In this document: piece by piece, positions 1-9,284 of the stretch
Layout of the letters: the number at the start of each line of letters is the position of its first letter
Numbering within the stretch: position 1 is the stretch's first letter
Source: JARFVT01 sp036677425
GTDB lineage: Bacteria > Pseudomonadota > Alphaproteobacteria > UBA8366 > Aestuariispiraceae
Direction: 5' to 3'
Length of the DNA stretch: 64,000 nucleotides
Assembly: GCA_036677425.1 (NCBI GenBank)
Contig: JARFVT010000013.1
Coordinates: forward strand, 1,736,001-1,800,000
Position numbers and translations under genes: made by a program
The notes under the pieces: generated by a model
Database searches by the model: none
What the model was told of the DNA's origin: nothing
Seen by the model: only the letters and a program-made list of their open reading frames with translations

Positions 1-1191
1 GGCTTTGATAGTAGATGCCATGCCGTATAATTCTAACTTTGAATAAATAAACGGTTTAAATAACTCCAACGCCATTTTTTTCGGTAAGCCACATTGATGC
101 AGGAATAATTCAGGGCCAACCACAATAACCGAACGACCAGAATAATCGACCCGTTTTCCCAATAGATTCTGCCTGAACCGACCTTGCTTACCCTTAAGCA
201 TATCCGATAAAGATTTAAGCGGGCGCTTATTTGCACCAGTGATAACACGACCACGTCTGCCATTATCAAATAATGCGTCGACTGCTTCTTGTAACATGCG
301 TTTTTCATTACGCACGATAATATCAGGGGCACGTAATTCCATTAACCGCAACAAACGGTTATTACGGTTGATAACACGACGATATAAATCATTTAAATCA
401 GACGTAGCAAAACGACCGCCATCAAGCGGCACCAATGGCCTTAATTCTGGTGGTATAACTGGTATAACATCCAAAATCATCCATTCTGGCCTTGTGCCAG
501 ATTCAAGGAATGCTTCTAATAACTTCAACCGTTTTACAAGCTTTTTACGTTTTGCCTCAGAACCTGTTTCCGCCAAGTCAACTTTCGTTGTTTCAAGTTC
601 ATCACTGATATCAATACCTGATAATATGGATTTTAATGCCTCTGCCCCGATCATTGCGGTAAAGGAATCATCGCCATATTCATCTAGTAAATCAAGATAT
701 TCTTCTTCGCCAAGCAATTGAAATTGCGTTAATGGCGTAAGGCCTGGTTCGGTTACGACATAATTTTCAAAATATAAAACACGTTCCAAATCTTTTAACG
801 TCATATCGACCAAAAGCCCTATACGGCTTGGCAATGATTTTAGGAACCAAATATGTGCAACAGGTGATGCTAGATCAATGTGACCCATGCGATCGCGACG
901 TACTTTAGACAAAGTAACTTCAACGCCACATTTTTCACAAACTATGCCCTTATATTTCATGCGTTTATATTTACCGCATAGGCATTCGTAATCTTTAATA
1001 GGACCAAAGATACGTGCACAGAATAAACCATCGCGTTCTGGCTTAAATGTACGATAGTTTATGGTTTCTGGCTTCTTAATCTCACCAAAAGACCAAGATC
1101 TAATGCGATCAGGTGCGGCAATTGATATACGGATATTATCAAAGCTTTGTGGGCCTTGTGGTTGTCCAAAAACCTGCATCAACTCATTCAT
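1..1191 (-). CDS. rpoC: RNA polymerase beta' subunit, N-terminal part (runs off window)
   Basis: This is the largest catalytic subunit of RNA polymerase, which with beta forms the active-site cleft. Only the first 397 codons are in the window, and the frame is open to the left edge without a stop. The start MNELMQVFGQPQ is preceded by a strong GAGGAGAG ribosome site. The N-terminal zinc ribbon is visible as CLCGKYKRMKYKG followed by VCEKCGVEVT (about residues 67-93). The clamp and RNA-exit region follow, including NNRLLRLMEL and the lid/rudder-proximal GKQGRFRQNLLGKRVDYSGR stretch. It lies 102 bp downstream of rpoB in the usual rpoBC order. Unlike rpoB it has no internal stop in the visible part. 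Confidence 0.98.
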   Translation of the reverse strand, partial: MNELMQVFGQPQGPQSFDNIRISIAAPDRIRSWSFGEIKKPETINYRTFKPERDGLFCARIFGPIKDYECLCGKYKRMKYKGIVCEKCGVEVTLSKVRRDRMGHIDLASPVAHIWFLKSLPSRIGLLVDMTLKDLERVLYFENYVVTEPGLTPLTQFQLLGEEEYLDLLDEYGDDSFTAMIGAEALKSILSGIDISDELETTKVDLAETGSEAKRKKLVKRLKLLEAFLESGTRPEWMILDVIPVIPPELRPLVPLDGGRFATSDLNDLYRRVINRNNRLLRLMELRAPDIIVRNEKRMLQEAVDALFDNGRRGRVITGANKRPLKSLSDMLKGKQGRFRQNLLGKRVDYSGRSVIVVGPELFLHQCGLPKKMALELFKPFIYSKLELYGMASTIKA

Positions 1192-1293
1192 AGAAGCTCT
1201 CCTCGCGTAAAAAACGCTTTAGAACATTGCCATTAACTGGCGGATTAATATATTAATAAAATAAAAAGTTATAATTAGAACCAACTATTTCAT

Positions 1294-4200
1294 TCATGCC
1301 TCATCTTGCGTTAATTCCACATTTAAACCAAGCGAACGCAGCTCCTTTATAAGCACGTTAAATGATTCTGGAATCCCTGCTTCAAAATTATCATCACCGC
1401 GCACAATAGACTCATATGCCTTTGTCCGCCCTGAAACATCATCGGATTTAACCGTCAACATTTCTTGCAATGTATAGGCCGCACCATATGCTTCCAATGC
1501 CCAAACTTCCATTTCACCGAAACGCTGTCCGCCAAATTGCGCTTTACCGCCAAGTGGTTGTTGGGTTACAAGTGAATATGGTCCAATTGATCTGGCATGG
1601 ATTTTATCATCGACCAAATGATGCAATTTCAACATATAAATATAACCAACCGTTACATTGCGGTCAAAATATTCGCCTGTTCTGCCATCGATCAAGCGTG
1701 ATTGGCCGCTGGTGGCAAATCCTGCCCGCGTTAACCATTCATTAATATCATCTTCGCACGCACCATCAAAAACTGGTGTAGCAATTGGCACGCCACTTTT
1801 AACATTTTTGGCCAATTCAAGAACGGAAGCATCGTCCATATCGTTTATTTCTTCGATGATATCATCATCTTTATAAGAACGATTTAACGCTGCCCGCAAT
1901 GGTGTGATTTCATTAGTAGTGCCATATTCAGCCAAAGCATCGCCGATTTGATTTCCAAGACCAGCGCAGGCCCAACCTAAATGGGTTTCAAGAATTTGCC
2001 CAACATTCATCCGTGACGGCACGCCAAGCGGGTTTAATACGATATCAACTGGCGTTCCATCGTCAAGATACGGCATATCTTCTTGCGGCATAATTCGGGA
2101 AATAACCCCTTTATTACCATGACGACCAGCCATCTTATCGCCCGGTTGCAATTTACGCTTAACGGCAATGAATACCTTAACCATTTTCATTACACCTGGT
2201 AATAAATCATCGCCAGATTGAACTTTATTGACCCGATCTTCAAAGCGATTTTGCACCAGCTTAACCGAATCATCATATTGCTTTTTCAAAATTTCAATTT
2301 CATCATTGATATTTTCATCGACCAATGTGATTTGTCGCCATTGCACGGTTGTGAATTCTTCTAACCTAGAAGCAGAAAGAACAGTGCCATCGACCATACC
2401 ATCAGGACCAGAGGCGCTGCCGATACCATCGACCATTTCAACAAAACGATTACGAAATGAACGTTCGAGGATTTTCTTCTCATCATCGCGATCTTTTGCC
2501 AAACGTTCAATTTCAAAGCTTTCAATCGATAATGAACGTTCATCTTTATCAACACCACGGCGTGAGAATACACGAACTTCGACAACTGTACCCTTATCAC
2601 CCGGCGGCACACGCAATGAACTATCACGCACATCTGATGCTTTTTCACCAAAAATTGCCCGCAATAGTTTTTCTTCAGGTGTCATTGGCGATTCGCCCTT
2701 TGGCGTTACTTTACCAACTAAAATATCGCCTGCTTCAACCTCTGCACCGATATAAACTATGCCTGCTTCATCAAGGCTTTTAAGTGCCTCTTCGCCAACA
2801 TTTGGAATATCACGGGTAATCTCTTCTTTACCAAGTTTTGTATCACGCGCCATCACATCAAATTCTTCAATATGAATAGATGTGAACACATCATCTTTAA
2901 CTATACGTTCAGAAATAAGGATCGAATCTTCAAAATTATAACCATTCCACGGCATGAATGCCACAAGGACATTACGACCAAGAGCTAACTCACCAAGTTG
3001 TGTTGATGGGCCATCGGCAATAATATCACCCGCCTTAACATGATCGCCAACCTTGACCAATGGTCGTTGGGTAATGCATGTATTTTGGTTAGAGCGTTGG
3101 AATTTAAGCAGATTATAAATATCAACGCCCGATTGATCGGCATCAGTTGTGGTTGACATTCTGATAACGATGCGTTGTGCATCAACCTGATCGACAACAC
3201 CAGAACGAATAGCCACAGGCGACACACCAGAATCTTTGGCAACACGCGCTTCCATTCCTGTACCAACAAGCGGGGCTTGTGCTTGTAATAATGGCACCGC
3301 TTGACGCATCATATTTGCACCCATCAAGGCCCGATTGGCATCATCATTTTCAAGGAAAGGAATTAATGACGCGGCGACAGAAACAAGCTGTTTTGGCGCA
3401 ACATCCATCAGACCAACATCATCTGGGCGGCACATATGATATTCGCCATTAATCCTGCATGATATTAAATCATCTTTAAAGCTTTGACCCTCATTCAATG
3501 GTGCATTTGCCTGTGCGATTGTATATCGCCCCTCGTCCATTGCCGACATATAAACAACATCATTTGTTACAATACCATCGGCAACTTTACGATATGGTGT
3601 TTCGATAAATCCATATGGATTAACTCTCGCATGGGTCGCAAGCGAGTTAATCAAGCCAATATTTGGCCCCTCAGGGGTTTCAATTGGGCAAATACGACCA
3701 TAATGAGTTGGATGAACATCACGAACTTCAAAGCCCGCCCGCTCACGGGTAAGCCCGCCAGGGCCTAAGGCAGAAAGCCTACGTTTATGGGTAATTTCGG
3801 ACAATGGGTTGGTTTGATCCATAAATTGCGATAATTGCGATGAACCAAAAAACTCCCGAACAGCCGCCGCAGCAGGTTTTGCATTGATCAAATCATGCGG
3901 CATAACACTATCAATATCAACCGACCCCATGCGTTCACGAATGGCACGTTCCATCCGCAATAAACCAATGCGATATTGGTTTTCCATTAATTCGCCAACT
4001 GATCTAACACGGCGATTTCCTAGATGATCAATATCATCAATTTCGCCTTTGCCATCTTTTAAATCAAGCAATATACGAACGATAGAGAAAATATCTTCCT
4101 TACGAAGGACCCGAACCGTATCAGCAACTTCGCCCGGCTCATAAGCCAGCCTTGAATTCATTTTAACACGACCAACTGCTGACAAGTCATAACGTTCACC

Positions 4201-5472
4201 GTCAAAGAATAACCCGTCAAGCAACGTTTGGGCTGTTTCATATGTTGGTGGTTCACCCGGACGCATAACGCGGTAAATATCAATCAGCGCATCTTCGCGA
4301 TTTTGGTTTTTATCGGCAACAATGGTGTTACGCAAATAAACGCCAACCTTAATATTATCAATATTCAAAGTAGGAATATTCTTAATACCATGTCCTAAGA
4401 ATAGCTCGATTAATTCTTCGGTGATTTCATCGCCAGATTCCGCATATATTTCACCAGTTTTATCGTTTATTATATCAAAGGCAACATAACGACCGATCAA
4501 TTCATCCACGGCTACAATAATATCTTTAACGCCATCTTCTTCAACTTTTTTAATACTACGTGCAGTAACTTTAGTTCCAGCCTTTAATATTACCTCACCA
4601 GATGCGGCATCGATAATATCTTGCTCAATTTTACGTCCTTTAATACGCTCACCATCAAAGGCTGTTTTCCAGCCTTTTTTGCTATATTTATAATCTATAT
4701 GATCATAAAAATATGACATTATATCTTCTTTAGACATACCCTTGGCATCGGCGGGATCAAGCTTTTTACCTTCTTTAGCAAGCTCGGCACGCTTTGCGAT
4801 TGTTTCTTCATTATCAAGCGACATTAATAATGTTGATGCGGGTAATTTACGCCTGCGATCAATCCGCACATATAATAAATCTTTGGCATCAAATTCAAAA
4901 TCAAGCCATGAACCACGATATGGAATAACGCGGGCGGCGAATAAAAATTTACCCGACGCATGGGTTTTGCCTTTATCATGGTCGAAAAAACAACCTGGCG
5001 ATCTATGCATTTGTGAAACAATAACACGTTCAGTACCATTAACAATAAAAGTACCATGTTTAGTCATCAATGGCAGATCACCCATATAGACATCTTGTTC
5101 TTTAATATCACGAATAGAGCGCGCACCCGTATCTTCGTCGATATCCCACACCACAAGGCGCAAGGTAACCTTAAGCGGTGCGCCATATGTGATGCCGCGC
5201 CGCTGGCATTCTTCGGTATCATATTTTGCCGGCTCAAGATAATATTTAACAAATTCAAGCTGGCTGCGTTCTGCATTATCCTTAATAGGAAATACGCCGC
5301 TAAACACTTCTTGCTATCCAACACCGGTACGGTCATTAATCGCCACACCTTCTTGCAAAAAGGCATCATATGATTTTTTTTGAACCTCAATCAAATTAGG
5401 CATTGGGCTAACTTCAGATAGTTTACCAAAGCTTTTGCGAATTTTTTTACGTCCTGTGAACGATATAGCCAT
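1294..5472 (-). CDS. rpoB: RNA polymerase beta subunit, interrupted by an in-frame TAG at codon 53
   Basis: The second catalytic subunit of RNA polymerase. The start MAISFTGRKKIRKSFGK has a GAGGG ribosome site. The frame covers 1392 residues, the normal alphaproteobacterial length, and ends in TGA. Codon 53 (5314-5316) is TAG: the protein reads NDRTGVG, stop, QEVFSGVFPIKD, where relatives have leucine (VGLQAVFKSVFPIKD). One T-to-A change from TTG explains it, and the frame is unchanged on both sides. The rifampicin-binding cluster SQLSQFMDQTNPLSEITHKR is intact, as are the catalytic-region lysines in GDKMAGRHGNKGV. Restart at the nearby GTG (5305-5307) would give a 1337-residue protein lacking the N-terminal 56 residues, with no good ribosome site. 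Suppression, restart, mutation or sequence error are all possible. Confidence 0.95.
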
Positions 5473-5640
5473 GCGAACCCTCATACCATAGATTTGCCAA
5501 AATATCATATATGTTAAAAGTCATATATTATAAATTGACAGTTACATGATGGCAAAATGCACATCATGTCTCAATATTACTCGAATACCACTTAAATTTG
5601 ATAATATATTACCAAATTAATGCAATATTTAAATGCGCGT

Positions 5641-5673
5641 TTAAGGGGCCACATGATAAAATGCGCCCCTTAA
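5641..5673 (-). promoter_or_regulatory. rplL-rpoB intergenic hairpin (attenuator or processing site)
   Basis: A 9-bp perfect stem (TTAAGGGGC with GCCCCTTAA) around a 15-nt loop lies in the 237-bp gap between rplL and rpoB. In many bacteria this gap holds a partial terminator or RNase III site that sets the ratio of ribosomal protein to RNA polymerase mRNA. No strong U-tract follows in the direction of transcription, which suits attenuation or processing better than full termination. The role is inferred from position and structure. Confidence 0.5.
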
Positions 5674-5709
5674 ACAATGCCATCCCACAATATATGGGTT
5701 AGCAATTAA

Positions 5710-6078
5710 TTACTTAAGTTCAACCGAAGCACCAACGGCTTCAAGTTTTTTCTTAAGCTCTTCAGCTTCGTCTTTTGTTGCACCTTCTTTAACTGGTGCA
5801 GGGGCGCTTTCAACTAATTGCTTGGCTTCTTTCAAACCAAGACCAGTTATTGCACGAACTTCTTTAATCACGTTGATTTTCTTTTCACCAAAACTGGTCA
5901 AAACAACGTCAAAAGAATCTTTAACTTCTGCAACAGCTTCACCAGCACCAGCAGCGGCAACAGCAACAGGAGCAGCAGCAGAAACGCCCCATTTTTTTTC
6001 AAGCATTGTAGAAAGCTCTGCAGCTTCCATAACTGTTAATGCAGATAGTTCTTCTGCAAGTTTATCTAAATCAGCCAT
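5710..6078 (-). CDS. rplL: 50S ribosomal protein L7/L12
   Basis: The multicopy ribosomal stalk protein that recruits translation factors. It has 122 residues, the usual length: an N-terminal dimerisation domain (about 1-35), an Ala-rich flexible hinge (about 36-50), and the C-terminal factor-binding domain containing the conserved GLGLKEAKQLVESAP stretch. The ribosome site is AGGAGAAT directly upstream. It follows rplJ by 54 bp, the classic L10-L7/L12 arrangement, and is presumably co-regulated with it. Confidence 0.98.
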   Translation of the reverse strand: MADLDKLAEELSALTVMEAAELSTMLEKKWGVSAAAPVAVAAAGAGEAVAEVKDSFDVVLTSFGEKKINVIKEVRAITGLGLKEAKQLVESAPAPVKEGATKDEAEELKKKLEAVGASVELK

Positions 6079-6132
6079 AATATATTCTCCTAGGCAAAAA
6101 CGTAAAAATTGGTATCCAAACTACTATACAGA

Positions 6133-6642
6133 TTAGCCTTTAGCGCCATAAGCACCAAAAACTCTAGGTAATTGACAAGCAGGGGCTTGAAGAGTGCCAG
6201 CAACTTTCGTTGCAGGTGCTTGTAACAAGCCAACAAACTTACCACGAAGCTCGTCCAATGACGGCAATAATGCCAAGGCCTTAACACTAGCAGTGTCAAG
6301 AAACTCTGCACCCATCGCACCAGCTACAACTGTTATTTTCTCGTTCTTCTTGCTATAGTTAACTGCAACTTTCGCTGCGGCAACCACGTCATCAGAAAAA
6401 GCAATAGCCGTAGGGCCAGTGAAATATTCCGCCAAATTTTCAAAATCTGTATTTTTCACAGCCAATTTTGCTAAGCTGTTTTTGGTTACTCTGTAACCAG
6501 CACCAGCCGCGCGCATTTGACCGCGAAGTTCTGAAACTTCTGCGACTGTCATTCCAACTTGTGATGTAACCACAACTAGATTGGCAGTTTTAAAAGTCTC
6601 ATGCAGTTCGGCGACCAGTAATTCCTTCTGTGTACGGTCCAC
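6133..6642 (-). CDS. rplJ: 50S ribosomal protein L10
   Basis: L10 anchors the L7/L12 dimers to the ribosome and in other bacteria represses its own operon by binding the mRNA leader. The 169-residue protein begins MDRTQKELLVAELHE and shows the family core LRGQMRAAGAGYRVTKNSLA and the C-terminal LQAPA repeat region that leads to the L12-binding helix. A 349-bp gap separates it from rplA, which fits an L10 leader. The ending APACQLPRVFGAYGAKG carries an unusual Cys where relatives have Gly. Confidence 0.97.
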   Translation of the reverse strand: MDRTQKELLVAELHETFKTANLVVVTSQVGMTVAEVSELRGQMRAAGAGYRVTKNSLAKLAVKNTDFENLAEYFTGPTAIAFSDDVVAAAKVAVNYSKKNEKITVVAGAMGAEFLDTASVKALALLPSLDELRGKFVGLLQAPATKVAGTLQAPACQLPRVFGAYGAKG

Positions 6643-6991
6643 TGATCGTCTCCGCTAAATAAGGCCGGCCTTATATAAAAAGGTTACGACCAGTTCCAAT
6701 TAGATATATAACCCGAATAGCCATATATCTTAATCTCTGCCCGGTAATAAAATAGTTTTAAAACAAAAGTTTTATTACAATAATATCTACCTATCTCATG
6801 GTGGCCTTGCGCTTAAATGGTAAAATCAGCATATAATAAATATATTATATCATTGATATGTTAATTTTTACCACACCCCCAATCTTGGACAGTCGAAAGC
6901 AATAAAATTATTTTCTAAATAACCCTATTGCCCACTAACCAACTGATTAAAATCAGCCAGTAACTCTTATCAAACACATAAGTATATTGCG
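6643..6991 (-). promoter_or_regulatory. 349-bp rplA-rplJ spacer, probable L10 leader region
   Basis: There is no gene here. The gap sits where bacteria place the L10 autoregulatory leader and often a promoter for rplJL-rpoBC. A perfect 12-bp GGCC-centred palindrome (6661-6672) lies close to the rplJ start, and the rest is AT-rich. I could not fold the RNA, so a leader structure is inferred from position only. Confidence 0.4.
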
Positions 6992-7693
6992 TTATGCATT
7001 TTTACCCGCTGTTGCTGGGTCTAATTTAAACCCAGGCCCCATTGTCGATGACACGGATAATTTTTGAATATAAATACCTTTTGCCCCTGCTGGCCTTGCT
7101 TTTTGTATCGCAGTAACAAAAGCCCTGATATTGCTTTCAATATCATCAGCAGAAAAACTGGCCTTGCCAATACCTGCATGAATAATACCAGTTTTCTCAG
7201 CACGGAATTGCACTTCGCCACCCTTTGCTGCCTTAACCGCATCACCAACATTTGGTGTAACAGTTCCAAGCTTTGGGTTAGGCATTAAATTACGTGGTCC
7301 TAAAACCTTGCCTAAACGACCAACAATTGCCATCATATCTGGTGATGCGATGCAACGGTCAAAATCAAGGAAACCACCTTGAATTTTTTCCATTAAATCT
7401 TCTGCACCAACAATATCAGCACCAGCGGCAGTTGCCTCTTCGGCTTTTGTATCTCTGGCGAAAACCGCAACACGTATAGTTTTACCAGAACCAGCAGGCA
7501 GGGCCACCATGCCGCGAACCTGTTGGTCTGCATGACGTGGATCAATACCTAAATTCATAGCAATATCAATGGTTTCATCAAATTTTGCAGTGGCGCATTC
7601 TTTTAATCCAGCAACCGCAGCAGAAACATCATATAATTTATTTTTATCAACTATCTTGTTGGTAGTGGTGATTTTTTTTGTAAGCTTTGCCAT
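6992..7693 (-). CDS. rplA: 50S ribosomal protein L1
   Basis: L1 forms the mobile L1 stalk at the ribosomal E site. The 233-residue protein starts MAKLTKKITTTNKIVD. The start is chosen because it has a ribosome site that overlaps the end of rplK (GGAGGATTAGGA) and gives the normal length; a longer frame upstream overlaps rplK and is unlikely. Family landmarks include GIDPRHADQQVRGMVALPAG, ASPDMMAIVGRLGKVLGPRN and GPGFKLDPA near the C-terminus. It is translationally linked to rplK with a 4-bp gap. Confidence 0.97.
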   Translation of the reverse strand: MAKLTKKITTTNKIVDKNKLYDVSAAVAGLKECATAKFDETIDIAMNLGIDPRHADQQVRGMVALPAGSGKTIRVAVFARDTKAEEATAAGADIVGAEDLMEKIQGGFLDFDRCIASPDMMAIVGRLGKVLGPRNLMPNPKLGTVTPNVGDAVKAAKGGEVQFRAEKTGIIHAGIGKASFSADDIESNIRAFVTAIQKARPAGAKGIYIQKLSVSSTMGPGFKLDPATAGKNA

Positions 7694-7697
7694 ATTC

Positions 7698-8141
7698 CTA
7701 ATCCTCCACTTCAATGCCCATAGAGCGCGCACTACCAGCAATAGATATCATAGCAGCCTCAACAGTAACTGCATTCATATCTTGTAATTTTGCTTCGGCA
7801 ATCTCACGCAATTGCGCCTGAGTAACCTTGCCAATTTTATTTTTATTTGGTTCGCCTGAGCCTTTTTTAACATTAATTGCTTTTTTCAAAAAGAAACTAG
7901 CAGGCGCAGTCTTGGTTACGAAATCGAAGCTACGGTCTTCATAAGCAGTAATCACAACTGGTGTTGGTGTTCCTGCTTCGATATTTTGTGTTGCCGCATT
8001 AAACGACTTACAAAAATCCATAATATTAATACCGCGTTGACCTAATGCAGGTCCAACAGGTGGTGATGGGTTAGCTTTACCAGCTGGTATCTCGAGCTTG
8101 ATATAGCCCGCAATTTTTTTAGCCATGTTGCCCTCTAGCAA
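7698..8141 (-). CDS. rplK: 50S ribosomal protein L11 (one of two genes ending in TAG)
   Basis: L11 lies at the GTPase-associated centre of the 50S subunit. It is 147 residues with the N-terminal domain KLEIPAGKANPSPPVGPALG (the thiostrepton-region prolines) and the C-terminal rRNA-binding domain ending GSARSMGIEVED. The stop codon is TAG at 7698-7700. The protein is full length at that point, so TAG most likely terminates here. If TAG were read through, 16 more codons (starting EYGKAYKK) would follow the TAG codon to a TGA at 7647-7649, inside rplA. This gene matters for judging the rpoB and tuf amber codons. Confidence 0.97.
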   Translation of the reverse strand: MLEGNMAKKIAGYIKLEIPAGKANPSPPVGPALGQRGINIMDFCKSFNAATQNIEAGTPTPVVITAYEDRSFDFVTKTAPASFFLKKAINVKKGSGEPNKNKIGKVTQAQLREIAEAKLQDMNAVTVEAAMISIAGSARSMGIEVED

Positions 8142-8233
8142 AATATCGCGGTGCGATTATTCTCAGGACTTTAGAGAATATATCTACCGCAATTGTTAGT
8201 GATCGTATAATTAACATATAAAATATTCAAAAA

Positions 8234-8758
8234 TTAAAGCTTTTCAACCTGTGAATATTCTAATTCTACTGGTGTCGCACGACCAAAGATCGACACAGTA
8301 ACCTTTAAACGCGCTTTTTCTTCATCAACACTATCAACCATACCATTAAATGATGTGAACGGTCCATCGCTAACACGAACTTGCTCGCCAATTTCAAAAC
8401 TAATTGATGGTTTAGGACGCTCCACACCCTCTTGAACTTGATGCAAGATACGAGCAGCCTCTTTATTGCTAATCGGGGTTGGTCGCTTACCAGTCCCAAG
8501 AAAACCTGTAACCTTTGGCGTGTTACTAACCAAATGCCATGTTTCATCGGTTAATTCCATGTGAATTAAGATATAACCAGGAAAAAATTTTCGCTCCGCC
8601 GTAACTTTCTGCCCGCGCCGCATTTCAATGACCTCTTCCATCGGCACTAAAACATCTTCGAGCAAATCATCAAGATTTGATATTATAGCCTGCTCCTTAA
8701 TGAAGTCGGCTACTTTTTTTTCAAATCCAGAATAAACATGAACAACATACCAACGCAT
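8234..8758 (-). CDS. nusG: Transcription antitermination/elongation factor NusG
   Basis: NusG binds RNA polymerase, supports processive elongation and couples it to Rho and the ribosome. It has an N-terminal NGN domain beginning MRWYVVHVYSGFEKKVADFI and containing KFFPGYILIHMELTDETWH, and a C-terminal KOW domain with GEQVRVSDGPFTSFNGMVDS. An ATG two codons upstream is possible, but the chosen one sits at better spacing from AAGG. About 174 residues is the normal length. It follows secE and precedes rplK in the conserved order. Confidence 0.97.
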   Translation of the reverse strand: MRWYVVHVYSGFEKKVADFIKEQAIISNLDDLLEDVLVPMEEVIEMRRGQKVTAERKFFPGYILIHMELTDETWHLVSNTPKVTGFLGTGKRPTPISNKEAARILHQVQEGVERPKPSISFEIGEQVRVSDGPFTSFNGMVDSVDEEKARLKVTVSIFGRATPVELEYSQVEKL

Positions 8759-8788
8759 GGACATTACCTTAACTCCACCAAAATTTCA

Positions 8789-9001
8789 TTAACCAATAAT
8801 GGCCTGAATGCCCCAAGAAATAATTTGATCGACCGCAAGAAAAAATATCGACATAATCAAAACCATAATAAAAACCATCATGGTAGCAACCCCTGTTTCT
8901 TTGCGGGTTGGCCATGTAACCTTACTTGCTTCCTGGCGAACTTGACGCACAAATTGTGCGGGGCTAGTCGCCTTATTGCCTGTAGATGTGGTTTTTGCCA
9001 T
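8789..9001 (-). CDS. secE: Preprotein translocase subunit SecE
   Basis: The small essential clamp of the SecYEG channel. It is 70 residues, the short single-span alphaproteobacterial form: a cytoplasmic amphipathic helix with the conserved RQEASKVTWPTRKET motif (about 24-38) followed by one transmembrane helix (about 40-68). It lies between tRNA-Trp and nusG as in most proteobacteria. Confidence 0.95.
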   Translation of the reverse strand: MAKTTSTGNKATSPAQFVRQVRQEASKVTWPTRKETGVATMMVFIMVLIMSIFFLAVDQIISWGIQAIIG

Positions 9002-9100
9002 ATTTAATCGACCTAATTAATAGCCAAAATGATATAGTTAATCATTAATATGATAAATTTAATCACTTAAAGCCAAATGTTTTGTTGCATAAAACACAAT

Positions 9101-9140
9101 ATCCTATGCAATATTATTTTATCCTATACAATATTATTTT
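9101..9140. repeat. 20-bp tandem duplication in the tRNA-Trp/secE spacer
   Basis: Two adjacent 20-bp units (9101-9120 and 9121-9140) differ at one base, G versus A. They lie in the untranslated leader of secE. This is a simple duplication with no evident protein or promoter role. Confidence 0.85.
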
Positions 9141-9187
9141 CTAAGCTGGCTCTATATATTAGAACCAACATCATAATGCAAGTGTTT

Positions 9188-9263
9188 TGGCAGGGGCACT
9201 AGGATTCGAACCCAGGGCCTACGGTTTTGGAGACCGTCGCTCTACCAACTGAGCTATACCCCT
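9188..9263 (-). tRNA. tRNA-Trp (anticodon CCA)
   Basis: A complete cloverleaf with acceptor AGGGGTA pairing TGCCCCT, D arm GCTC/GAGC, anticodon loop CTCCAAA giving anticodon CCA, and T loop TTCGAAT. The 3' CCA end is encoded. It sits 21 bp downstream of tuf and upstream of secE, the standard proteobacterial position, and is probably processed from a tuf-tRNA-secE transcript. Confidence 0.97.
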
Positions 9264-9284
9264 AAAAACACTATAACTAAAAAA

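Noticed and set aside
5305..5307. rpoB as a naturally split gene restarted at GTG
   Set aside because: There is no credible ribosome site, and the protein would lose the conserved N-terminal segment. Possible but less likely than suppression or error.
6661..6672. 12-bp perfect palindrome near the rplJ start as an operator
   Set aside because: Short palindromes of this size occur by chance, and ribosomal operons are not usually controlled by such operators. Kept only as part of the leader note.
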